Shown: one piece after another, positions 1 through 6,409 of the stretch
Layout: each line of letters starts with the position of its first letter
Numbering within the stretch: the stretch's first letter is position 1
Origin: Prevotella sp. UBA4330
Lineage (GTDB): Bacteria > Bacteroidota > Bacteroidia > Bacteroidales > Bacteroidaceae
NCBI GenBank assembly: GCA_002394385.1
Contig: DGTS01000038.1
Coordinates: forward strand, 1 to 64,000
Reading direction: 5' to 3'
DNA: 64,000 nt
The notes under the pieces: generated by a model
The model's input: the letters and a program-made list of their open reading frames with translations, nothing else
Told to the model about the DNA's origin: nothing
Database searches by the model: none
Position numbers and translations under genes: made by a program

Positions 1-59
1 GATTACAAATCCGCCCGAGCGGAAATCTTCAATCATTTATTTAGCATGTAACAATTAAT

Positions 60-512
60 ATGGGAAGAGTAATAAATAAAATAATAATTATCATATTATG
101 CAGTTTCGCCCTATTTGGTGCTACAATGAAAGCTGTTATCATATGTGCATTTTCATTACAGCATCTACTTGCATGTATTTTTCATTTTTATCCCTCTTTT
201 GTTTTTAAAAACCTGTTTGTCGTTATTACTATGTTGATAGTTCTTGGAATAGAATTTAAAATTAAAAGCAAAAGCAGTATTCTTTTTTATATTGTATTAT
301 TTGTAATTTGTGGGTACTATCTCATTGAAAATGTTAAATACGTGATTTACGAGATTGGTATATACGGTATTGACCATAGTTATTTTGTTTGTTTGGATTT
401 CTTGCCATGTATAATTCGTGTTATATGCTATATTCTCTGTATGAATGAAATAATTAAGGAATCAAGAAGAACATGGGATTCTTTCAAACTTGGAGATTCA
501 AGTTCTGAATGA
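60..512 (+). CDS. Small hydrophobic membrane protein, unknown
   Basis: This predicted 150-residue protein has about four hydrophobic stretches (roughly residues 5-22, 25-45, 50-66 and 72-90), with another around 110-127, and ends in a short charged tail (KESRRTWDSF...). It therefore looks like an integral inner-membrane protein. I recognise no family. The gene is AT-rich compared with the housekeeping genes further right and sits next to an RHS gene remnant and a repeat field, which suggests accessory DNA. Immunity proteins for polymorphic toxins are often small membrane proteins found just beside RHS genes. That is a possibility here by position only. Its reality as a gene rests on length and consistent hydrophobic patterning. 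Confidence 0.55.
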   Translation: MGRVINKIIIIILCSFALFGATMKAVIICAFSLQHLLACIFHFYPSFVFKNLFVVITMLIVLGIEFKIKSKSSILFYIVLFVICGYYLIENVKYVIYEIGIYGIDHSYFVCLDFLPCIIRVICYILCMNEIIKESRRTWDSFKLGDSSSE

Positions 513-552
513 CATGCGTTTTGATGAATAAAACCTATGGATAGGTCATTGA

Positions 553-732
553 TTGATTGTTTATAAAGAAGAAGGTAAAATTATACGACATACGATATAC
601 TTCACCAATGGCAGTGTGAAGAAGTACGTCTATTCCGCTACGGGCGAGAAACTGCGCGTCATTTATCTTACTGCCGTTCAGAACATAAGTGTTGCCATAG
701 GCAGCGCAAGGGAACTGAGCAAGCATCTTTAA
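553..732 (+). pseudogene. 3' remnant of an RHS/YD-repeat protein gene
   Basis: Translating the plus strand in this frame gives 59 residues without a start codon, including IYFTNGSVKKYVYSATGEKL, then RVIYLTAVQNISVAIGSAREL, then a stop. The pattern 'F.nGs...YvYsA.GeKLrv.y.tAv.n' is what I know from the YD repeats of Bacteroidetes RHS-repeat-associated proteins. The frame is closed by a stop at 550-552, so only a small piece of one repeat region remains. Full RHS proteins exceed 1000 residues. I call it a decayed fragment left by deletion. An antisense reading of the same DNA exists (80 codons) but resembles nothing. Confidence 0.6.
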
Positions 733-846
733 ACATGCCTGCCCCAATGATACAATCCTCAGACATTTACGTCCCATTTACGGCAATTTGCGTTTAGAAG
801 CATCGCCTTGCATTAAATGATGCAATTATATTTGCAGCATCCAAAT

Positions 847-907
847 AGGAGGTGACGTGTCTCACGTCACGAAATGAGGGATTGTGACGTGGGACACGTC
901 ACCTCCT
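847..907. repeat. Nested palindrome (24-nt arms)
   Basis: Two 24-nt arms (847-870 and 884-907) are reverse complements with one mismatch, separated by a 13-nt loop. Each arm is itself a palindrome of the form GTGACGTG-N3-CACGTCAC. The DNA can therefore form one long hairpin or two smaller ones. No coding frame spans it. It resembles a REP-like extragenic palindrome or a paired operator; the sequence alone does not decide. Confidence 0.7.
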
Positions 908-1020
908 ATGAGTGGAGAGATAAAGCATACCGATAATGCATTTTTCTGAGTTTTAAAAAGCGAAAATCAATTTCACAATTTCACATTCGTTGTAACATTT
1001 TGGAATACAAGGAGTTGCGT

Positions 1021-1080
1021 GTGAAGGTGCAATTTCACCCAATTTCACGCAATATCACGCAGGCAGAAATGACTTCTTGT
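1021..1080. repeat. Short 'AATTTCAC' direct repeats
   Basis: Several copies of the octamer AATTTCAC and close variants (for example CAATTTCACC, CAATTTCACG, CAATATCACG) lie here and just upstream near 970-990. They look like remnants of a simple repeat. I see no gene in this stretch. Confidence 0.4.
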
Positions 1081-1085
1081 GGTGC

Positions 1086-1257
1086 CACTTGTGCCTTTTG
1101 GGGGAGTGATTAGGGTCTAATCACTCTCTCACTTGTGCCTTTTGAGGAAGTGATTAGGGCCTAATCACTCTCTCACTTGTGCTTCCTGACCACCTCACTT
1201 GTATATATCTGACCTACTCAGGAGATACACCTGACATGCTCAGGAGTATCTCCTGAC
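1086..1257. repeat. 44-bp tandem repeat plus palindromic tail (dispersed element, copy 1)
   Basis: Two 44-bp units start CACTTGTGCCTTTTG at 1086 and 1130, each with an internal palindrome AGTGATTAG-GGY-CTAATCACT. A shortened unit (CACTTGTGCTTCCTGACCAC) starts at 1174, then a tail with inverted CAGGAGATA/TATCTCCTG at 1220-1257. The same order (full unit, shortened unit, 'cacttatatata', then a palindrome) recurs at 35198-35310, so this is a dispersed element. Confidence 0.75.
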
Positions 1258-1307
1258 AAAGACTCCAAGTGTTATATGGGTTATTGCAAACTAAAAGTCA
1301 GCCACAT

Positions 1308-1501
1308 GTAGGGGCGTACCTCCGTGTGCGCCCGAACCGCTATCAGGCGGTATGTGTCGTCGTGTTTCCGATTTCTGGTGACGACATGCTGTGGATGCAG
1401 GCGGGCGCACACAGAGGTACGCCCCTACTACTTCTTCCTGCCGGGTATATAAAACTTGCCATAGTGGATGCAGGCGGGCGCACACGGAGGTACGCCCCTA
1501 C
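1308..1501. repeat. Three copies of a 27-bp GTAGGGGCGTACC repeat
   Basis: A 27-bp word beginning GTAGGGGCGTACCTC is at 1308-1334. Its reverse complement, with one or two changes, is at 1402-1428 and again at 1475-1501. The outer copies form an inverted pair. Similar 'gtaggggcgtacctctgtg' words are common between genes in many bacteria and behave like non-autonomous repeats. Short reading frames through the block exist on both strands but are products of the repeat and not genes. Confidence 0.7.
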
Positions 1502-1533
1502 AATTTAAATGGCGGCATGCAGGAATATTGTTT

Positions 1534-1581
1534 CCTTTATGTCTTTTTGTCCAATAATAATATGTCTTTATGTCTAAAAAG
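1534..1581. repeat. 'CTTTATGTCTTT' repeat, copy 1
   Basis: A stretch of repeated 'ATGTCTTTaTGTC' words. Closely similar DNA flanks the GxxExxY gene at 18940-18977 (reverse complement) and 19429-19470. It is one of the dispersed intergenic repeat families of this window. Confidence 0.5.
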
Positions 1582-1754
1582 TCCGTAGAGCCTCCATGCA
1601 GGGGCAAAAACAAATGAGGCACCATTCCGCACGAACGATGCCTCTTCTTTCTTACTTTAGTATGTTATGAAAAATTTGAGAGAATGAAACTTCACAGTTT
1701 CGTGTTGTTTTACTTAAACATGATTATTTTATAGAGAAAGCATAGAAAATTATC

Positions 1755-2231
1755 TTATTTGATGATGACTGAGGAGACTTCCTGCTGCACCTTTTTGATG
1801 GAATCGAGGCGTATGGAGTCTGCCTTTGCCATTGATGGACCTTCTGCATGCTTGGTGAAGCCTGTTGCTGTTGCTGGCTGCTGTCTGTCGCTGTCGCTGA
1901 AAGCCACCTGTGCTGCGTTGCCGAGTGTGAGGAATATTGCCACCACTGCTGCTGCCTTGAACATCGGCATGAGCCGTTGTGTCAGACTTATGGTGCGTGC
2001 CTTCACCGGTTTCTGCTCTCCAACCATCTCAAGCATGCGTTCGTCGAAATCGTCGCCGAGTCGGTCGGTACGCGTCTCTTCTCTCTCATAGGTGAAGAGT
2101 GGCGCGTACTGCTGCATGTCAGCGGGGATGTCTTTCTGGCAGAAGAAGGTTCTCAGAATCTCCTCTTCTTCGAGCGTTGTCTCGGCCTGCCAGTAGCGCT
2201 CAAGTAGTTGTTCGATGTATCTATAGTCCAT
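1755..2231 (-). CDS. Putative anti-sigma factor, single-pass membrane protein
   Basis: The 158-residue protein has an acidic cytoplasmic-looking N-terminal half (residues 1-80, with LLERYWQAETTLEEEEILRT), one hydrophobic segment at about 87-105 (MFKAAAVVAIFLTLGNAAQ) and a short extracytoplasmic tail rich in Lys and Ser. The start codon overlaps the end of the upstream ECF sigma gene by 11 bp, so the two are translationally coupled. Size, topology and coupling are those of an anti-sigma factor that holds its sigma at the membrane, although I see no clear zinc-binding (ZAS) motif. Bacteroidales homologues of this gene are often mislabelled as pyruvate ferredoxin oxidoreductase. The anti-sigma role is inferred from context. 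Confidence 0.7.
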   Translation of the reverse strand: MDYRYIEQLLERYWQAETTLEEEEILRTFFCQKDIPADMQQYAPLFTYEREETRTDRLGDDFDERMLEMVGEQKPVKARTISLTQRLMPMFKAAAVVAIFLTLGNAAQVAFSDSDRQQPATATGFTKHAEGPSMAKADSIRLDSIKKVQQEVSSVIIK

Positions 2232-2733
2232 AATTGTCTGCTTTGCTAAACTGTTGCTTTATCGTCTGGCGTGCCCTGAAGATGTTTACTTTGACTTGTT
2301 CTTCGGTGATGCCAAGGATTTGTGCAATGTCTTTGTATGCTTTTCCCTCGAAGTCGCGCAGTTGCATGCAACTGCGCTGTTTCTCCGGGAGTTGGTTTAC
2401 GAGTCTTCTGACCATTTCGATTCGGTCTTTCTGTATCATCAACTCGTGAGGATTGGATGTTCGGTCGGGTGTGTCGATTTGTTCTTGTTCGAGGCTTTCG
2501 TTGTTGTTGCCTTTTTTTTTCAGTGCGTCGAGCGCGAGGTTTCTGCATATTGTCATGCTGTATGCCTCGATGTTGTCGAGCGACTGCCAGTCGTCACGTT
2601 TGTTCCAGACCTTTATCAGTGTGTCCTGCACGATGTCTTGTGCCTCTTCGTGGCTGAGAGTTATTCTCAACGCAAGGCGGTAGAGCACGTCTTTCAACGG
2701 CAATACATCGTTACGGAAACTGATATTTTTCAT
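2221..2733 (-). CDS. ECF-type RNA polymerase sigma-70 factor
   Basis: This 170-residue protein has the two-domain layout of extracytoplasmic-function sigma factors. Region 2 is at about 10-78 (EEAQDIVQDTLIKVWNKRDD), which contacts core polymerase and the -10 element. Region 4 is at about 112-162 (LPEKQRSCMQLRDFEGKAYK, then DIAQILGITEEQVKVNIFRA), a helix-turn-helix for the -35 element. The linker is short and there is no region 1 or 3, as in ECF factors. It is followed directly by a coupled membrane protein, the probable anti-sigma. Its upstream region (2734-2994) holds a seven-unit tandem repeat, so copy-number changes there could affect its expression. Target genes are unknown. Confidence 0.92.
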   Translation of the reverse strand: MKNISFRNDVLPLKDVLYRLALRITLSHEEAQDIVQDTLIKVWNKRDDWQSLDNIEAYSMTICRNLALDALKKKGNNNESLEQEQIDTPDRTSNPHELMIQKDRIEMVRRLVNQLPEKQRSCMQLRDFEGKAYKDIAQILGITEEQVKVNIFRARQTIKQQFSKADNYGL

Positions 2734-2796
2734 CTTCTCTCTATTATGACGACGATTGAGGTTATGGAAAAGTTACAAAAAAAGAAAAAAAATTTA

Positions 2797-2912
2797 GGAG
2801 TTTGGAAGTTCGGGAGTTTGGAAGTTCGGGAGTTTTTGAAGTTTAGGAGTTTTTGAAGTTTAGGAGTTTTTGAAGTTTAGGAGTTTTTGAAGTTTAGGAG
2901 TTTGGAAGTGTA
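2797..2912. repeat. Seven-unit 16/17-bp tandem repeat upstream of the sigma gene
   Basis: Units GGAGTTTGGAAGTTCG (16 bp, two copies, from 2797), GGAGTTTTTGAAGTTTA (17 bp, four identical copies, 2829-2896) and a variant (2897-2912). The four perfect adjacent copies suggest recent slippage. The block lies between the argB stop and the ECF sigma start, about 65 bp upstream of the sigma start codon. The rest of 2734-2994 shows an A/T-rich stretch and nothing coding. Confidence 0.85.
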
Positions 2913-2994
2913 GGGAAATCATCAGATTAATCAGAAATTATCTTAATTATTCCTATTTCTTTCCCTAAAAAGAATCTTTCGGAACTCCGAACAT

Positions 2995-3837
2995 CTAACT
3001 CAATATCACGGTGCCGCTCTTTCCGTCGATTGCTGTCGCCTTGGTGATTATCACCCGTGCCACTCCTGCATCTATGGCAGCGAGTGCGTTCTGAATTTTG
3101 GGTATCATGCCGCCTGCCACTGTGCCGTCTGCCACAAGATTGCTGAAGTCGGCATGCGTGATGAGTGGTATCACGGAGTTGTCGTCGTCGGGATTGGCGA
3201 GCACACCGTTTTTCTCGAAGCAGTAGATGAGTGTCACGTCATAGTATGGTGCCAGTGCCTTGGCCGTCTCTGCCGCTATGGTGTCGGCGTTGGTATTGAG
3301 GATATGCCCCATTCCATCGTGTGTCAGCGGTGCCATGATGGGTGTGATGCCTTGTTGGATGAGTGTCGCGAGAGCCTTTCCGTCGGCGCTCTGCACATCG
3401 CCCACGAAACCATAGTCGATGCCGTCCTTTACGGGTCGCTTGCGCGAGAGCAGGCAGTTGATGTCTGCTCCGGTAAGCCCCAGGGCGTTGATGCCAAGTG
3501 CCTGCAGGCGTGCCACGAGGTTTTTGTTCACCAGTCCGCCATATACCATTGTCACCACTTCGAGCATTGGTGCGTCGGTGATGCGGCGTCCGTTCACCAT
3601 CTGACTCTCGATGCCCAGTTTCGCAGCCACTGCCGTGGCACGGCGGCCGCCGCCGTGGACGAGCACTTTTGGGCCCTGTATTGCGGAGAAGTCGGCAAGG
3701 AGTTGCGCCAGTTGCGCCTCATCCTCTACTATTGCCCCTCCTACTTTTATTAAGGTAAGGCCCACCCTGTGTCCCTCCCGAGGGGAGGGATCTCCTATGT
3801 TTTCTATATTACTTGAGGCCGATCTGTTTTGTTCCAT
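2995..3837 (-). CDS. argB: Acetylglutamate kinase
   Basis: ArgB phosphorylates N-acetyl-L-glutamate with ATP, the second step of arginine synthesis, in the cytoplasm. Motifs of the amino-acid kinase fold are clear: LIKVGGAIVEDE (about 29-40, with the catalytic Lys31), VHGGGRRATAVAAKLG, LTGADINCLL, HILNTNADTIAAETAKALAP, KNGVLANPDD and the C-terminal GGMIPKIQNALAAIDAGV. The protein is 280 residues, about 20 more than usual, because of an odd N-terminal segment (about residues 5-26, NIGDPSPREGH). Its DNA contains the palindrome CCCTCCCGAGGGGAGGG at 3773-3789, typical of intergenic repeats. Either a repeat has inserted in frame or translation starts further in; there is no ATG between the two. 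The gene follows speA by 89 bp and is probably the last gene of the topA-aroK-speA-argB run. Confidence 0.93.
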   Translation of the reverse strand: MEQNRSASSNIENIGDPSPREGHRVGLTLIKVGGAIVEDEAQLAQLLADFSAIQGPKVLVHGGGRRATAVAAKLGIESQMVNGRRITDAPMLEVVTMVYGGLVNKNLVARLQALGINALGLTGADINCLLSRKRPVKDGIDYGFVGDVQSADGKALATLIQQGITPIMAPLTHDGMGHILNTNADTIAAETAKALAPYYDVTLIYCFEKNGVLANPDDDNSVIPLITHADFSNLVADGTVAGGMIPKIQNALAAIDAGVARVIITKATAIDGKSGTVILS

Positions 3838-3918
3838 CTTCTATATATTATGCTTAACTCCCATCCCCTTAAAATTACCCTCGCCCCTTGGAGAGGGGAT
3901 AGGAGTGAAGTCTTGGGG
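3773..3918. repeat. GC-rich palindromic repeats at the argB start and in the speA-argB gap
   Basis: The palindrome CCCTCCCGAGGGGAGGG (3773-3789) lies inside the annotated argB 5' end. A second one around CCCCTTGGAGAGGGG (3886-3900) lies in the 89-bp gap before it. Both belong to the 'CTCCCC..GGGGAG' class that is common between genes in Bacteroidetes. On the minus strand they would be transcribed within the speA-argB message and could form hairpins near the argB start. Confidence 0.55.
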
Positions 3919-3926
3919 GCGTTTTT

Positions 3927-5819
3927 TTATTCAAGATAGGTGTAGCCATAGAGTCCCGAGCGGTAGTTGCTGAGGAACTCCTTGCCCTCTTCGAGAGATA
4001 TCTTGCCCTGCTTTACGCTCTTTGCCACCCATATTTCCAACTGTCGCACAAGTTTCTTAGGTGCATACTGCACATACTCTAAAACCTCTGCTACTGTCTC
4101 GCCATCAATAATCTGGTCGATGTGGTAATGCCCGTCTTTCACTGAGATATGCACCGCCGTGGTGTCGCCGAACAGGTTGTGCATGTCGCCAAGTATTTCC
4201 TGATATGCACCCACAAGGAATACGCCCAGATAGTAAGGCTCGTTCTTCTTCAGGGCATGAACGGGCAGAGAGTGGGAGTTGTGTCGGTTGGTGACGAAGT
4301 TGGCAATCTTACCGTCAGAGTCGCAGGTGATGTCCTGCAACGTGGCGTTGCGCGTGGGTCGCTCGTTGAGTCTCTGAATAGGGAGTATGGGGAAGAGTTG
4401 GTCGATGGCCCAGGAGTCGCTGAGACTCTGGAAGAGCGAGAAGTTGCAGAAATACTTGTCTGCCAGCAACTTGTCGATGTTCATCAGTTCCTCGGGTATG
4501 TGCTTGAGGTTCTTCGCCAGCGCGTTGATTTCGTGGCAAACACTCCAGTACATGGCCTCTATCTCGGCACGTGTCTTCAGGTCAACGATGCCGTGAGCGA
4601 ACAGGTCGAGCACCTCTTCACGGATTTGCTCGGCGTCGTGCCAGTCTTCCAGCACGTTACGAGGCGAGAGGTTGTCCCATATCTCATAGAGGTCTTTCAC
4701 CAACTGATGGGAGTTCTCGTCGGGCTCGAATTCATCGGGCATCTCGGGCAGTGAGACAGTCTCAAGCACATCAATTACAAGCACAGAGTGGTGGGCAGCG
4801 AGCGAGCGTCCACTCTCGGTGATGATATTGGGGTGAGGCATTTCGTTCTTGTTTGCAGCCTCAACGAAGGTATAAATACAGTCGTTGACATACTCCTGAA
4901 TGGAATAGTTGACAGAACTCTCGCTGGAAGGCGACCGTGTGCCGTCGTAGTCAACTCCGAGTCCGCCACCGCAATCGACGAAATCAACGTTATATCCCAT
5001 CTTATGCAGTTGGATATAGAACTGTGATGCCTCGCGAAGAGCAGTCTGTATGCGGCGTATCTTTGTTATCTGCGAGCCAATGTGGAAGTGGATGAGCCGC
5101 AGGCAGTCGCGCATGTTCTTCTTGTCGAGCAGTTCGAGTGCCTCGAGCAACTGTGCGCTTGTCAGTCCGAACTTCGAAGCATCGCCGCCGCTTTCCTCCC
5201 ATTTTCCGCTGCCACTGGATGCCAGTTTTATGCGTATGCCTATATTTGGGCGCACATCGAGTTTCTTTGCGACCTTGGCAATGAGTTCCAGTTCGTTCAT
5301 CTTCTCCACAACGATGAATATCTGCTTGCCCATCTTCTGTGCAAGTAGAGCCAGTTCTATGTAACTCTGGTCCTTATATCCGTTGCAGATAATGATTGAG
5401 TCGCTCTGGCACTGCATGGCGATAACGGCATGCAGTTCCGGCTTTGAGCCAGCCTCCAATCCCAGGTTGAATTTGCGTCCGTGCGAGATTATCTCCTCCA
5501 CAACGGGCTGCATCTGATTCACCTTTATGGGATAAACCACATAGTTCTCGCCTTTGTAGTCGTACTCCTTGGAAGCCTTCTTGAAGCAACTCCACGTCTT
5601 CTCGATGCGGTTGTCGAGGATGTCGGGGAATCGCAGTAAGACAGGCGACTGAACATCGCGCAGCGACAGTTCGTCCATCACCTCCCGGAGGTCGATTTGC
5701 ACCTCGTTCTTACAAGGGGTTACAAACACGTTTCCTTCTTCATTGATTCCGAAATAGGAAGTGCCCCATCCATTGATATTGTACAGTTCCTTGGAATCCT
5801 CAATCGTCCATTTTTTCAT
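3927..5819 (-). CDS. speA: Biosynthetic arginine decarboxylase
   Basis: SpeA is a PLP enzyme that converts arginine to agmatine and CO2, opening the agmatine route to polyamines. At 630 residues it has the length usual for the biosynthetic enzyme. The PLP-binding lysine is Lys99 in VVYPIKVNQMQPVVEEI; the glycine-rich phosphate-binding loop is VDCGGGLGVDYDGT; the C-terminal barrel carries the conserved acidic/cysteine segment ERPTRNATLQDITCDSDG, where the cysteine is catalytic in this fold. The N-terminal MKKWTIEDSKELYNINGWG is the family's usual start. It follows aroK by 29 bp on the same strand and precedes argB, an arrangement familiar in Bacteroidales that ties arginine synthesis and use together. 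Confidence 0.95.
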   Translation of the reverse strand: MKKWTIEDSKELYNINGWGTSYFGINEEGNVFVTPCKNEVQIDLREVMDELSLRDVQSPVLLRFPDILDNRIEKTWSCFKKASKEYDYKGENYVVYPIKVNQMQPVVEEIISHGRKFNLGLEAGSKPELHAVIAMQCQSDSIIICNGYKDQSYIELALLAQKMGKQIFIVVEKMNELELIAKVAKKLDVRPNIGIRIKLASSGSGKWEESGGDASKFGLTSAQLLEALELLDKKNMRDCLRLIHFHIGSQITKIRRIQTALREASQFYIQLHKMGYNVDFVDCGGGLGVDYDGTRSPSSESSVNYSIQEYVNDCIYTFVEAANKNEMPHPNIITESGRSLAAHHSVLVIDVLETVSLPEMPDEFEPDENSHQLVKDLYEIWDNLSPRNVLEDWHDAEQIREEVLDLFAHGIVDLKTRAEIEAMYWSVCHEINALAKNLKHIPEELMNIDKLLADKYFCNFSLFQSLSDSWAIDQLFPILPIQRLNERPTRNATLQDITCDSDGKIANFVTNRHNSHSLPVHALKKNEPYYLGVFLVGAYQEILGDMHNLFGDTTAVHISVKDGHYHIDQIIDGETVAEVLEYVQYAPKKLVRQLEIWVAKSVKQGKISLEEGKEFLSNYRSGLYGYTYLE

Positions 5820-5848
5820 TTATTGCTGTTTTTATTGTTGACAAGTAT

Positions 5849-6376
5849 TCACCGCCCAAGCAGTTTCTTCACTTCTTCGACGCTGATTTTTATCTTCTCG
5901 TAGTTGTCCATCAGCGACACGTCGAGATGGTGCTTCGCCTTATTGTAGTAAGGCTCGCGCTTCTCCAGTTGCTCGATGATGAACTGCTGCAACTCTTCGG
6001 GGCTTTTCCCTTTGATGAGCGGGCGCTCCACCTTGCCCATCCTCAGATGGCTGCATAGCACCTCGGGGCGTGCCTTGAGATATATCGTCTCGCCCTGCTC
6101 GTTCAGATAATCCATATTGTCGAAGAAACAGGGTGTGCCGCCGCCGCAACTGATTATCACGTTCTCGAACTCAGCCACCTCGTGCAGCATGTTGTGCTCT
6201 ATCTTGCGGAATCCCTCCTCGCCTTTCTCAGCGAAGATTTGCGCCACGGTGCGGTGCATGCGCGTCTCGATGTACCAGTCGAGGTCGTAGAACATCATGT
6301 CGAGTTCTTTTGACAGTGCCTTGCCAATGGTGGTCTTGCCGGCACCCATATATCCTATGAGGATTATCCTATTCAT
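5849..6376 (-). CDS. aroK: Shikimate kinase
   Basis: This enzyme transfers phosphate from ATP to the 3-hydroxyl of shikimate, the fifth step towards chorismate. The 175-residue protein has the Walker A loop GYMGAGKTTIGK (residues 8-19), the shikimate-binding DLDWYIE around 32-38, the FRKIEH segment with the conserved Arg, and ISCGGGTPCF around 75-84, the glycine-rich loop that holds the substrate. The C-terminal lid region (ERPLIKGKSPEELQQFI) is complete. It lies 33 bp after topA and 29 bp before speA, so the three are probably co-transcribed. Other small kinases are ruled out by the DLDW and CGGG motifs together. Confidence 0.95.
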   Translation of the reverse strand: MNRIILIGYMGAGKTTIGKALSKELDMMFYDLDWYIETRMHRTVAQIFAEKGEEGFRKIEHNMLHEVAEFENVIISCGGGTPCFFDNMDYLNEQGETIYLKARPEVLCSHLRMGKVERPLIKGKSPEELQQFIIEQLEKREPYYNKAKHHLDVSLMDNYEKIKISVEEVKKLLGR

Positions 6377-6409
6377 CGCAGAGTGTGAGAGGTTGGATTC
6401 TCGATACGT

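Noticed and set aside
1086..1173. Possible CRISPR or iteron origin
   Set aside because: Only two full units occur, with no spacers and no replication gene; the same element recurs at 35198, so it is dispersed.
1269..1625. Short frames on both strands over the GTAGGGGCG repeats
   Set aside because: Their sequence is entirely the translation of the 27-bp repeat words; none has a plausible start context or homologue.
1755..2231. Pyruvate ferredoxin oxidoreductase label seen on homologues
   Set aside because: The protein is 158 residues with one membrane helix and no cofactor motif; coupling to an ECF sigma supports an anti-sigma role instead.
2797..2912. Possible CRISPR array
   Set aside because: The units are directly adjacent, 16-17 bp long and without spacers, and no cas gene is present. 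It is a simple tandem repeat.
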